In this document: positions 20,881-32,292 of the stretch, in pieces
Numbering within the stretch: the stretch's first letter is position 1
Layout: the number at the start of each line of letters is the position of its first letter
NCBI GenBank assembly: GCA_946800325.1
Contig: OX326959.1
Location: 19,126,862 to 19,190,861 of the forward strand
Direction of reading: 5' to 3'
Origin: Luzula sylvatica
Lineage: Eukaryota > Streptophyta > Magnoliopsida > Poales > Juncaceae
Length of the DNA stretch: 64,000 bases
Translations under genes and position numbers: made by a program
The notes under the pieces: model-generated
What the model was told of the DNA's origin: nothing
The model's input: only the letters and a program-made list of their open reading frames with translations
Database searches by the model: none

Positions 20881-23576
20881 GGGAGAATTTCTCATGTATC
20901 CCTCTAAAACTTGCAAATTACAAATTTATCCTTCTAAAATAGATAATTACATATTTATCCCTATTAAACTTGACTTATTTCAAAATTTTCTAAACTTAAC
21001 AGATAAGTTAGATTTGACAGAAAAATAATTTAATGACTAATTTACCCCTAATGTGAACCCGAAATCCGCTAATAATCTAACCCTAAACCCGTTAAGAATT
21101 TTAGACCTAAGTAGAGAAGCATCTTCTCCAAACTATGAACATGGCGGCAGCTTCTCCAAAATCATATTCTCCAAAATTAATTGGCAACGTTGGCTACCAA
21201 GATGCGATCTGGACTTTGACGAGTTGGGGACTACTCTAAATCATGGCGACATCTTTGCTGAATCTCCAATTCGCTAAAGCTGGTGAAGCTCGTCTGGGTG
21301 ACCCGGTCGATCGGAAGGCTAACACAACTACGGTAACGATCTGGCGATATTCAGGTAATTCTCCATCGAAATCGTATCTTGGTGCTTGCACTCTTTCAAT
21401 TTACAGTTTCTCTCGAATCACATCTTGGTAATTGTATAGTATAAAATCCATCAAAATTTTCCAGTTGGGGATTTTGAGTTGTAAAAAACCATCGAAAATT
21501 TTCAGTTGGGGATTTTGAGTTGTAAAATTCTTCGAAAATTTTATTACCTCATTTCTCATTTCTCGAGAATGATATTTCAGTCATCACTCTTTTCTAATTT
21601 GTGACTATCTTTTATTTGTAATTCATGGATCAGAAAGGATGGTTAATACTAAGAATTTGTAATTGAGGTAATTTATGACTTTTTATAGCTTCAATTTTCA
21701 ATTTCAACCCTAAATTTTGCAAAATCATGTTGTAATTTCAATATTATTTGCTTTTAAAGTAGGTGAACTCAGCACTTGGCCAAGATACGAGGTCTGTTAG
21801 TGAAGTTGAACCGAAGATAATCGAGTCATAAAAGTAAGAACCGTTAGTATATTTAAGCTAAGAGAAATTTCCCGTTCATGACGTGTGAGGAAGTTCATGA
21901 TTCAGCCTGGCCTTTGCAAGAGAATTGCTAAGAAGTCCCATCCAGGTCAACATCGGAAACATTGTAATAAAAAGGATCGTGATGCATATGGAGAAGCAAA
22001 GGCAGTTGGAATTATTTTGAGAAATCAAGAAAAATTATCGAGGTGATTGTGTTTTGCGCATATGGAGAAACATTGTAATAAAAATGAATTGATGTCTTTT
22101 GGTGCGTTGGCCATTCACGGAGAAAGAGGATCGAAGGTGATTGTGTTAAGCTTTACAGAGAGAATGTGTAGTTTATTAGCAAACTAAGAATATATATACA
22201 TTGTAATTTCCAATGTTGTAATAAAAATGAATTGATGTCTGATCTGAATTGGAGATGAATAAGAAGTTGTATAAATTGGTGTAAAATATATACGTTCTAA
22301 CCTTCAAATTTGTATATATGAATTTGTACATGATGATAAGGGCTGGAAAATGAAAATTGTTTATGTAATACATGACAGGATGTTACTAAAAGAATGAAAA
22401 ATGGTGAATGCTATTTTAGTAAATGAAACAAAATGGATGCAAATTCAACTCGCACATGGTTTACAACATCAAATGGTTCGAACATATGAACAAAAATAAT
22501 TTACTGAGCAAATTTTTCCATACCCCCAATCTCTCATTTCACAAAAAATCTCACCGGTCCTAACAATGTACCAATCACAAATCTCACCAATCCTAACAAT
22601 GTAACAATCACACAAACGATCAACTCAATTCACATTCGATAGTGCTAATTCATCATAATCTACACTTTTAATTATCCTTGATTCTCATTTCGTAGTCACA
22701 ATTCTCCTCCATTAGCGCTTCATACTCCTGATTCTCCTAAATTATCACTTCATCTTCTAAATTTTCTAAATTAACACTAAATAATGTCAATTCTTGATTA
22801 GTGGCCACACCAATTTCGTACCGAGACGAAACTGACATGGACACGAATCAATATTTCAGAAGGGTGTGAATACTGGTACGGCCAAAGAGAAGAATGATTC
22901 AATGACCAGACAAAGATGTAAGACGACATTTGGCGATTCATGTATGGTCGAACCGTTGAAGGGAGGAGAACGATGGATACTGGCAAAAATTGTCCGGAAC
23001 TAGTCAGAAAAAAATGATAAGAAGGGATATGGCGTCTCTGGTGTGAACACCCGGTCTTGAATGCGAACAAGGAGGAAGGGTTATGTTCGATGTAGGGTCA
23101 CTAATCGCTAGGGTTGTGTCTATCTTTGCTTCGTTAATCGCTATGATTCTACTAGAAGGGTTTCACAATTCTTCGACGGGGGAAAGAGAGAAGTGAGAAG
23201 GGAGAAGTTCAGATGAAGATTTTCAGGTGGGTTCGTGACCATGAGAAGGATCGTGGGACAATGAAGAAAAAAATGAAGAAAGAAGGAGAAGAGCCAGGTA
23301 ATGGAGAGTCAAGTTATTTATGGGCTTGTGAAAATAATAAAGGGCATTTTTGTCATTAACATGTATATTTGTCATTTTAATAAAATTTAAAATATTAGTT
23401 AATTTAACAGAAAGTTAACAGATATTTAACAGTAGGAGAAATTTGATATTTACAAATTTTTAAGTGAACATATATGATATTAATTGAGTTTATAAGGGAC
23501 AAATATGTTATTAGTTGTTTTAGAGGGATATATTTGTTATTTGTAATTCTTAGAGGGATACAAAAGAAATTGCCCC
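20881..23576. mobile_element. Mutator-like element, 2,696 bp, TSD AAATTAATA, no visible transposase
   Basis: The left end (GGGAGAATTTCTCATGTATC, then CCTCTAAAA, TTATCC, ACATATTTATCCC) is matched by the reverse complement of the right end (GGGGCAATTTCTTTTGTATC, then CCTCTAAGA, TATCC, ACATATTTGTCCC) over at least 100 bp. The 9-bp duplication AAATTAATA lies at 20872-20880 and 23577-23585. Long diverged TIRs with a 9-bp TSD are the Mutator signature. No MURA-type transposase frame is present. The inside (about 21100-21360 and 22800-23300) is less AT-rich than its surroundings and includes a short ORF beginning MATSLLNLQFAK (from 21243) followed by a GT donor-like site (TTCAG|GTAATT near 21354), so it may carry captured host sequence. 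Confidence 0.85.
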
Positions 23577-23585
23577 AAATTAATA

Positions 23586-24904
23586 ATACTTTAAAATTAT
23601 GTTGTGCAAATAAAATACTTAAAAATCTATTATGTAAATATGTATTTTTTTTACATTGCATTTTGTTACATAATATCTTTACAAATTGCAATGATAAAAA
23701 ACGGTATGTATGATCTATGCTAATATGGATGTCAAAATAAAGAGAAAATAATAATGAATATACTGGATAGGTTTTTAAAATTAAATTTCTAAAAATAATA
23801 CTAATATATGTTATATGTTTTATAATATTACATGTTGAATTATTAGTATTCATATATAATATTATATTGCATTCACACTTGATCATGTAATCGTATGTGA
23901 AATGTTAAACAATTGATTATATTTGGTCTAACTTGAACCAAACAATAATAATTGTCCACATCATTAATGTTGGATGATGTGGATTTTTTAAAAATGTTTA
24001 AAACATGGTGTAATTAATATAATGACATATATATTACTACACCATATATGATATTCAAAAAATCTAACAAAAAACTAATAATTGAGATTAAATCAAATCA
24101 CTATATCTAATGGTTCAAATTAATATTTAAAAATAGTCATATGAAATGCATGTCTTAAATGATCAAATATAATATTAATGTATAAGATGAATCCACGTCA
24201 CATAATCTAATGGTTGATAATCATGATAAGCATGTTGACTTGGTTTCATGAGGAGCCTCAAAAATAGATGCAAAAGAAGGAGATGGGTAAATTATTGTCA
24301 CATCAATTTAAGGTGAAAGAAAAAAAAAATTATCTTAAAAGTTGCCTTATTTCATGAAATTAAAAAATTTCATCCATCTTGCTCTTGCATTCCATGAATT
24401 TTGATGATCTGATCAATATAAGTTAACATTTAAAAAATTAACACTTGAATTTATTATTTGACATTTTAATTGGTTGCCAATTCGTAAATTAAAATAATCG
24501 AATAATAAATTAAAATGTCAAATCATACGTAAATGTGTTAAATTTAAGATTTAAAAATCAAATCACTATAAACTCTTTACGAATTATCATATTTACTTTC
24601 GCCTCCGATTGTAATTAGCCCGTTTAATAAAATATAATATCGGAAAATTTTACTGTTCCCACAATTCTCCACCATTTTCTCTGTATCTTGGTTAACACAC
24701 TTAATTAATATGATGATTAACAAGAAACACACAATTAACGTTTGATGGATATTAATTAAAAATTGTCACTTCATATGTACTTTAGTTATAGATATTCCTT
24801 ATTACTAGTGAGTATATATATAACATATTTTCACACTACGATAAAAACAAGATTTATTATTGATTTGGTATTTTCTTGATTTGATGTTGCGTGATTGTAT
24901 GAAA
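23586..24904. other. AT-rich intergenic DNA
   Basis: No gene recognised. Only short chance ORFs occur. I see no structured repeat other than AT-rich words. Confidence 0.4.
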
Positions 24905-24933
24905 CTAGCGTGGTACCCGCGCAATTGCGCGGG
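24905..24933 (-). mobile_element. Helitron 3' terminus with 18-bp perfect palindrome
   Basis: Read on the minus strand, CCCGCGCAATTGCGCGGG (24916-24933, a perfect palindrome) is followed by TACCACG and then CTAG, with T as the next base. A GC-rich hairpin a few bases before CTAG|T is a textbook Helitron end. The element would extend to the right of this point; its 5' end was not identified and no Rep/helicase frame is visible. Confidence 0.68.
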
Positions 24934-25282
24934 TTCGTCGCATTCTGTATTTTGTTCTGATTTTTATGTTTTGTTTGAGTATTTCTTTGATATAATTTAG
25001 AAAGCTAAATAACAGCGTATTATTCTTATTCACGTATTCGTATTTGTATTTGCATTATTTCGTATGTCATGTCGTTATTCGTAATTATTAACTCTTAATC
25101 ATATTAGTATTCGTATTCGTGTTCGTGATTATGTTCGTGTTCATATTCACACACATATTCGTATTTGATATTTGTATTTCGTACTCGTGTTGATGTTTTG
25201 TATTTTTATTCCCTAATTGTATTTGGTATTCATATTTTTTTTTCGTTGTTTGTGTTTTGTATTTTGTATCCGCATTTTTACA

Positions 25283-25412
25283 TTAGTAATGATGATAATG
25301 ACGATGATGATGATGATGATATGATGGAAATGATGATATGACGATGATGATATGATGATGATGATGATAATGTGACAATGATATTATGATGATGATGATG
25401 ATATGTATTTTG
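25283..25412. repeat. (GAT)n microsatellite, interrupted
   Basis: Long runs of GAT with interruptions (ATATGATGG, GACAATGATATT) extend over about 130 bp. Confidence 0.9.
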
Positions 25413-26739
25413 TATTTGTATTTCAATTTCATTACTGCATTTGTATTTACATTTTTTTTTGTATTTTTTTTTTGTATTTCATAGTTTCTGTTTGGTGTCA
25501 GTTTTGAATCTATAAGTTAACATAATACCAAACATTGCAAAACGGTTGTAGGATACTATTTGCAACTTAGTTCTGATTTTGTAATTGGTTTTCGTTTTCA
25601 TTTTTGTATGCCTTGGTTTACGAATATTGTTTATTGTTTTTGTATTTTCCATAATTTGTAACAAATATCAATTACAAATATAAATTACTTCAACTACAAT
25701 GTATTTTTTGCATGTATCTTTTTTTTTTCCAACGAAACATATGGTAACAACAAAATTTCAGCATATAGTAGTTTTGTCTTTTTCTTTAATACCTACTATT
25801 TCCCTCTATGAATAATATCTAATCAAAAATAAAAAAATACATTAATTAATAAATAATTACCATTAAAAAAATATTTTCAAAATGATAAAGAGTACAAACC
25901 GTGTGCATCCCAAAGGTTCAGGAAAGCCTTCCAAGTACATCAAAGTTTTGGACTTGTTATCAAACAAATCTGATACGAAACGATTCGCAACTCGTCAAAT
26001 TGCATCCGTCCAGACTTCGAACACCTCGACAAAGGGCATAACTGGAGAGCCGATACGCCTGGCGATCCTCTCCAGTCTATTCTGCTTAATGTCCAGTGAC
26101 AACGACACGTTTTCCTTTGCTGAGTAATTCTTGCAAATCTCGTGTGACGGTCTATTCTGCGATCATCATTTTGCTTAACGATTCTTCTGATGGGAAATTT
26201 CCTAAAAAAATAATAATTACAAAAATATATTTGGATTCATTTAATTAATTAATCAATTAATTACCTCCCAATGGAATTAAAAGAGGATAAGCCCGCATCT
26301 GATTGTTCCAAAAATTGCCCATATACCCTTCTCTACTATATATCGATCTCGCCTTTCCCCCTGGGAATCCTAAAGCTAAAAAAATAATAAAAAATTAATA
26401 ACCATTATATGATATTCCATTAGTGTAAAATTAGTTACCTTTATATTATGCATGCCTTTGTTACTAAAATTAATAACCAGTATCGATACGCCATTTTACA
26501 GTACCACCTCTCATCCTGTCGCCCTTTAGTGTTCTCGCATCCACGGAAGAATCGTCCAAAATCACTTGCTTCGACGGCTTCCCACGGCTTCTCTCCCGGG
26601 AATGCCTTTGAGAACCGTACTTTTGTCGAACTGCCTAAGAAGGACAGGGCTACGGTCTTGGCGATCGCCTGCAACGATTACCATGGCAAGGCTTCGTGGT
26701 CGTCTCTCGTCGGCCGCGTTTCGTCCAGATACTTACGAT

Positions 26740-26830
26740 ATGGATGCCCTTACCAATGCTTACGATATGATGTATACACCCCTGCAAAATCAGAAATATC
26801 ATGGATGCCCTTACCAATGCTTACGATATG
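26740..26830. repeat. Two identical 30-bp direct repeats
   Basis: The sequence beginning ATGGATGCCCTTACCAATGC and ending TTACGATATG occurs at 26740-26769 and again at 26801-26830, 61 bp apart. The few bases before each copy differ. It looks like a recent local duplication. Confidence 0.85.
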
Positions 26831-28239
26831 GATTTTAGGGAAAAATATTGTGAAAAAGATTGAAAACAACACTCTTAAAATGCTGAATTTGACAAATCAT
26901 CCTTCAAATCCTAAAATTACAAAAAACTTTAAAATTTTGGAAAAAACACTCTAAAATGTCGAAAACTGAAATTTAATTAATTTATTATACCACCCTAAAT
27001 ATTATAATACAAACCCACAATAAATAAAAATGCATAAAAATACATAGTCGTAAAATATGCAGAAACCCCCCTCAGAAATTTCAAAATTATCATAATTTTG
27101 TAAAAGTTAATATATTTTGCATGGAAAACACTTCAGTGCTGAAATTTGGCAAAAAAAAAAATCTTCAAATTTTGGGAAACAAAAAAATGCTCAAAATTAG
27201 GATTATATTTATTTTAAACAAAATATTGGGGATTTTTTAAAAAAAAAAAACCAAAATATTCCTGAAATTTTTTAAAAAACCTCAAACGTTGAAATTGATT
27301 TTTTTTTTTGCATATTCAGCCAATTTATTAAAATATCCAAAATATTAAAAAAAGTGAACCTTCGCTGCAGCAAGAATCGAATAAGTAATAGAAAACAAAC
27401 ATCGGCAAAAGAATCGTGTCTCTCGTTGTTCGTCACCTGAGCAAGAAATCTCTAAAATCGCCTCGTCGTACATCGCTTGAGCAAAACAACCCAAGAATCG
27501 ACTCTTTCTTGCCTCTTTCGTGTCCCTTCCGTCGCACCTCGTCTAGGGTAGGGTTAGGGTTTCTTTTGAGTGTGGCAAAAAATTCTGCAGAGATGAGAGA
27601 GAGAAAAAAGGAATGTATATGTTATTGGAAAAAAACGTTGAATGAACTGGTTCACCATGATCCAATTTATTGATATTTTATAATGTATTATGGTGTACCT
27701 ATACCTAGTCCATGAAAAGAACGGACGGCTCAGATGTATAAATTAAAATTACCACAGAATTAAACGGTCCGTATCATCTTGGTGACGCGGAGGCCTAAAA
27801 TTGGACGTATTTGTGAATTTACAATCTTGTCTGTGTTGGCCATCTCCGATCTCACAATTGAACGATTTTACTCTAGGGTCCAAATTACGGATTAGACGGT
27901 ACTGCTGCCGATCTCAGTATTTGGCCAGTTGCCCGAAGAACATACTCAAAGTTGATATTTCTTCACTACTACTTCGAGATATTTCATATATGCCCCTACA
28001 AATTTCAAATAGAGGAGTTAGTGTACCTATATTCTATAGGTCCATCCAACCAGAACCCGAAAAATCCATAGACTAAACCTTCGAAATTTTGATTTTTTCT
28101 TCCTAAAATTGAATATAAAAATATCATGATAAAAACAGAATCGAAATCAAGTTTAATGCAATTTGATACTTTCGAGTAAACTCAAAATCAAATATAACAT
28201 ATTTATCGTTCGAAAAAATATATATCATCCTTCCAAAAA

Positions 28240-28800
28240 TCCAGAATATATCATTTTTACCCTTGAAAAACATAGAAAATAATAAAAATACAAAGGTGGG
28301 TTTACATATTTAACCTTCTAAAATCCCTAAATATTATATTTATTGTTCCAAAAATTAAGAATATCATTTTTACCCTTGAAAAACATAGAACATGTCATAA
28401 AGTCCAAAATAATAATAATAATTAAAGGGGTGATTTACATATTTGCCCTCCTAAAAACCCAAAATATCATATTTATCATTAATATATCATATTTACCCTT
28501 CAAAAATCAAGAACATTATATTTACCCTTGAAAATTAGATATTAAAATATAAGAAAATCCGGAATAGTAATAATAACAATACAAAGGGGCATTTACTTAT
28601 GTACCCTCCTAAAAACGAAAAAATATTGTATTTTTCTTTTAAAAAATAAAAATATCATATTTACCCTTCCAAAAATTCAGAAGATCATTTTTACCCTTTA
28701 AAAACTTAGAAATAATAATAATAACAAAAAGGGTCATTTACTTATGTACCTTTCTACAAACCGAAAAATATCATATTAATCATTCAAAAAAAATAAAAAT
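28240..28800. repeat. Degenerate AT-rich tandem repeat, period roughly 140 bp
   Basis: Words such as CATTTTTACCCTTGAAAAA, CATAGAA, AATAATAATAA, AAAGGGGTGATTTACATAT and CCTCCTAAAAAC recur in the same order about four times. Copies are strongly diverged and of unequal length. Confidence 0.6.
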
Positions 28801-28808
28801 ATGATTTA

Positions 28809-29260
28809 CTCGAGTATATGGGTTATGGAAATATACGTGTCGAGCCCGCTTCTATCACGACCTGCAAAATTTGCAAAACACCCTCGTAATATTACAACAA
28901 AGCCCCTGTTGATACTTCATGTATTAATTAAATAATTAAAGCGAATCGATTTTTTTTTGTTAAATTAGAAACGAATCTGAATTTGTAAAAACTTTCCTCG
29001 AGTGTATGGACTGTATGCGGAAGACCATAACGTGTCGAGCCAGCTGCTATCACGACCTGCAAAATTTGCCAAAACACCCTTGTAATATTCAAAATTACCA
29101 AAAAGCCCATGTTGATACTTAATGAATTAATTAAATTATTAGCGAATCGCTTTTTTTTTTTTTTGAAAAATAGAAACCAACCTGAGTTTATAAAAACTTC
29201 CTCGAGTGTATAGACTGTATGCGGAAGACCATAATGTGTCGAGTCTGTCCGGTTCAAGAA
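28809..29260. repeat. Tandem triplication, units of about 188 and 204 bp, third copy partial
   Basis: CTCGAG followed by TGTATGGACTGTATGCGGAA (or a variant), then CGTGTCGAGCC, TATCACGACCTGCAAAATTT and GTTGATACTT, starts at 28809, 28997 and 29201. The second and third copies are closest to each other. No coding function is visible; the minus-strand ORFs across it are open by chance. Confidence 0.85.
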
Positions 29261-30311
29261 AATTGTAGCAGTCGATCGATATCGATAAAATCTGAAATTT
29301 AAGATAAAAAAAACCATTATGTAATAATTAAATTGTAAATTTGAAATAAACCATTTTCAGAAACAAATTTCATAATCATAAAAAGAAAAGGAGGATAATT
29401 CAGCTCGAAATGCTGAAATTGGCTCAAGAACTGGTACCATCAAATATTGAATTATGTCAACTCCTAATTCCAGAAACTGAATTTGGGAAGGAAAGCGAGA
29501 AAACCTGCAAAATGCATTGAATCGTGCACAAATCAAGCACAAATCAAAGAACAAATAACGTCACAACAAACTCAAGCGAAGAAATCGAACCAAAGAAAAA
29601 AAATCACCTTGACCAGAGCTAAAATCGCTGCAGGACTTCTCGGCTAGGACACGCGGCCTCTTCCTCTTGTGCGTTCGCCACCAACTGGGCGAAACGGTGT
29701 TGCTCTAGGCCCTACGACGATGTGGCAAGGTTTTTGTTGTCTTGTGGAGGCATATATGCGCTCTCTCTCGATCGATGAACGAAGCTAGGGTTTCAGTCGC
29801 CTATTCACACGCCATTAAAGCTCGACGGAGAAGTTATCTCTTTTCTGGCTCCGTTTTTCGCCATTTCGTCTCCAATATCACCATCTAGGGTTTAGGGTTT
29901 ATCTAGGGTTTGCTCGATTTATTTTTTCTCCCGTCGCGAAATTGGGAACAAAGAAGAGAGAGAAGAGAGAAAGACGGGGGATATAGAGGAGAGCATTTTC
30001 TATGCATGGTCTCGGCTCATGTGCTCCATGTAATATGAACCAGCACGGTCTATGAAAGACTGGTGCATTCAATTTTAGACCTGATGACGTGACCGAATGA
30101 GGGAGAGGGGCAATGTTCAGGATTATATCTATTTTAAGATTTCGTTCATGCCAACTCAACATCTTCATGTCAATTATATTATATTATATTATGATATCAT
30201 GTCATGTAAGTGTAACGTTACTAGTTAATTATCATATTAATTGATACGAAGGGTGTGGTGGGGAATTGTTGTGGCATAAATAAATGGGCTCTATAATAGT
30301 ATAATATCATG
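29261..30311. other. Intergenic DNA upstream of CCX
   Basis: 29600-29940 is GC-richer than its surroundings and contains several TAGGGTTT words; it may be the 5' end of an unrecognised gene or transposon. Only a 89-aa minus-strand ORF of unknown kind (29899-30168) is open here. Confidence 0.35.
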
Positions 30312-30319
30312 TATAAATA
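30312..30319 (+). promoter_or_regulatory. Candidate TATA box of the CCX gene
   Basis: TATAAATA lies about 170 bp upstream of the CCX start codon, followed by CT-rich leader sequence at 30440-30480. Distance and context are reasonable for a plant promoter, but a second TATAAAT-like word at about 30339 is an alternative. Confidence 0.4.
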
Positions 30320-30490
30320 TAATCCTAAGAAAATATCATATATAAATGGGAACAGGGTGGGTCATTGCAAAATTCCCCCAAGAAGAAAAGGCTCGAGATC
30401 CATGGTGAATGTCTGTGTCCCTCGTCCATACTCCACTGAATCCTTCCCCATTCCACTCTCTCTCTCGCTGCTCTCTCTCTGAATGGCATT

Positions 30491-32292
30491 ATGCCTTTCA
30501 ACTCGGTAAAATCCCTCACCACTATTTCATCCCTCCTCATCGCTTACCCTCTCTTTCTCCTCCGTTCTCCCCCTCCACACCGCTCTCGCAGTCTCCTCCA
30601 ATCTTCTTCATGCCCCCCTTCATTCACCCATTTCAATTACCTCCATATTCATTCTTGCTTCTTCTCCTCCAATCTTCATCTCTCCCTCTCTTTTCTCTTG
30701 TTCTTATTAACCTTCTATTTCCGATTTCTCGCTTTGGCTGCTGGGAACCATTTCTCTCCGGCTGTCTCGCGACTGGTGGATCGTCTCAGGCTATCTCCGT
30801 CAATGGCTGGAGTCACTCTCCTTGCGATGGGTAATGGCGCCCCAGATGCTTTCTCTTCTGCTGCTGCTCTCCGTGAAGGTCTACCTCGGACAGGTGATTG
30901 AAAAGATTTGATCTTTATTGGGTTTTTTTTGGTCTTTTTCTTATTTACTACATTCTGACAAGTACCAAATTGGAAAATTCTAATTTTCGAATTTCTCGAT
31001 TAGGGCTTGCTGCAATTCTCTCAGCAGGTGCATTTGTTTCAGCATTTGTGGTAGGTGCAGTAGCAATACAATCCGCCCCTTTCTCTCTCAAGCCGGCCCC
31101 ACTCGTCAGAGATATCTTCTTCTACTTAATCTCTGTTTCAGCATTATTCTATGTTTATCTCAGTGCTGAGATATACCTATGGCAAGCTGTTGGATTCGTA
31201 TTATTTTACTTATTTTTCGTTGGATTTGTGTTTTACATGGATTATGTGGCAATTGACGAGAAGAGACAGAAACTGGTCGAACTAGAAATGGGAATTGTAG
31301 AGAGAGAAGAGCAATTTAAGTTAGAACCAGAAGAAAATAAACATAGCTTTTCTCTCTCTAGATTACTAAGCAAGGTAACACAAATAAAGTTAGTAACTTT
31401 TCCATGAATAGAAAAAACCAATATTTCTCTTTTTTTATTTTATTTTCAGATAACTCAAATTTTGGACGTACCAGCAAATACAATTCTAAAACTAACAATA
31501 CCATCTACATACCCTTCGAAATATTCCAAATTATACACTTCATTAAACATAGCTCTATGCCCAATTCTCATATTATACTCTTTGAGCTCACTAATTCCAC
31601 TAAATACCCAAATTGTATTCTTAATCCCCCAAGCCCGTTTCACAGTCTGGTCCATAGTTCTCTTCTTGAGCCTTTTATTCGCAATATCTCACTTTTTTCT
31701 TGACAAAAATACCCTCGAAGAAGACCACTCAGAAGAATTTATAGTCACAACCCTAATTTCCTTCATGATGAGTGTGTTTTGGATCTCAACCATGGCTGGA
31801 GAACTCCTCAATTGTCTCTCCGCAATAGGTACAATTCTTTAATTCTACAATTACCCCAAAATTCTACAATTTTACAATTGTACCCCTTCAACAGGTACAA
31901 TTCTGAATCTCCCTTCAGCAATACTAGGCTTAACTGTATTGGCTTGGGGGAATTCTATCGGCGACTTAGTTGCTGACATGGCGCTTGCAAAGGCTGGCAA
32001 ATCTGAAATTGCAATTGCTGGTTGTTTTGCGGGGCCCATGTTTAATATGTTAGTAGGATTAGGTACGGGTTTAGTGGTACAGTCTGCTAGGGTTTATCCT
32101 AATGCGTATAACTTGCAATTTAATGTGAATATTGTTTTCGCATTTGTGTTTCTTTTGGTGAGTTTAATGGGGACTTTGTTGGTCATTACGTGGAACCGGT
32201 TTAGGGTTCCGAGATTTTGGGGGTTTTGGCTTGTGGGTTTGTATTTAGTGTTTACTTTTGTGAGCTTAGTGATTTCGAGATTTAGTGAATAG
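30491..32292 (+). CDS. CCX: Cation/calcium exchanger (CCX), 4 exons, complete
   Basis: Exons 30491-30893, 31004-31374, 31450-31828 and 31895-32292 join in frame at GT-AG sites into 516 aa. The protein belongs to the plant CCX family, membrane antiporters of the Ca2+/cation exchanger superfamily related to K+-dependent Na+/Ca2+ exchangers, which move Na+, K+, Ca2+ or Mn2+ across endomembranes in exchange for another cation. Both alpha repeats are visible: MAGVTLLAMGNGAPDAFSS (GNGAPD at residues 114-119) and LTVLAWGNSIGDLVADMALA (GNSIGDL at 403-409), the acidic D of each being part of the ion site. About 11-12 hydrophobic segments surround a hydrophilic loop rich in E and K near residues 225-260. 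The ATG chosen is the first in this frame after the CT-rich leader and gives a hydrophobic N-terminus. No disabling change is visible. Introns are short (110, 75, 66 bp); two show direct repeats at their ends. Confidence 0.92.

Larger units (their letters stand above)
24934..28239. other. Repeat-rich intergenic DNA without a recognised gene
   Basis: 25040-25260 is rich in TATTCGTATT-like words; a GAT microsatellite follows. Between 25880 and 28080 there are several short, somewhat GC-richer ORFs (for example 25882-26127, 26448-26954, 27416-27673, 27801-28076), none with a domain I recognise; they may be remnants of a DNA transposon or gene ends. A 30-bp direct repeat lies at 26740-26830. Confidence 0.4.

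Noticed and set aside
25882..26954. ORFs at 25882-26127 and 26448-26954 as genes
   Set aside because: Short, without recognisable domains, overlapping open frames on the other strand, and containing a recent 30-bp duplication; no splice-consistent gene model could be built.
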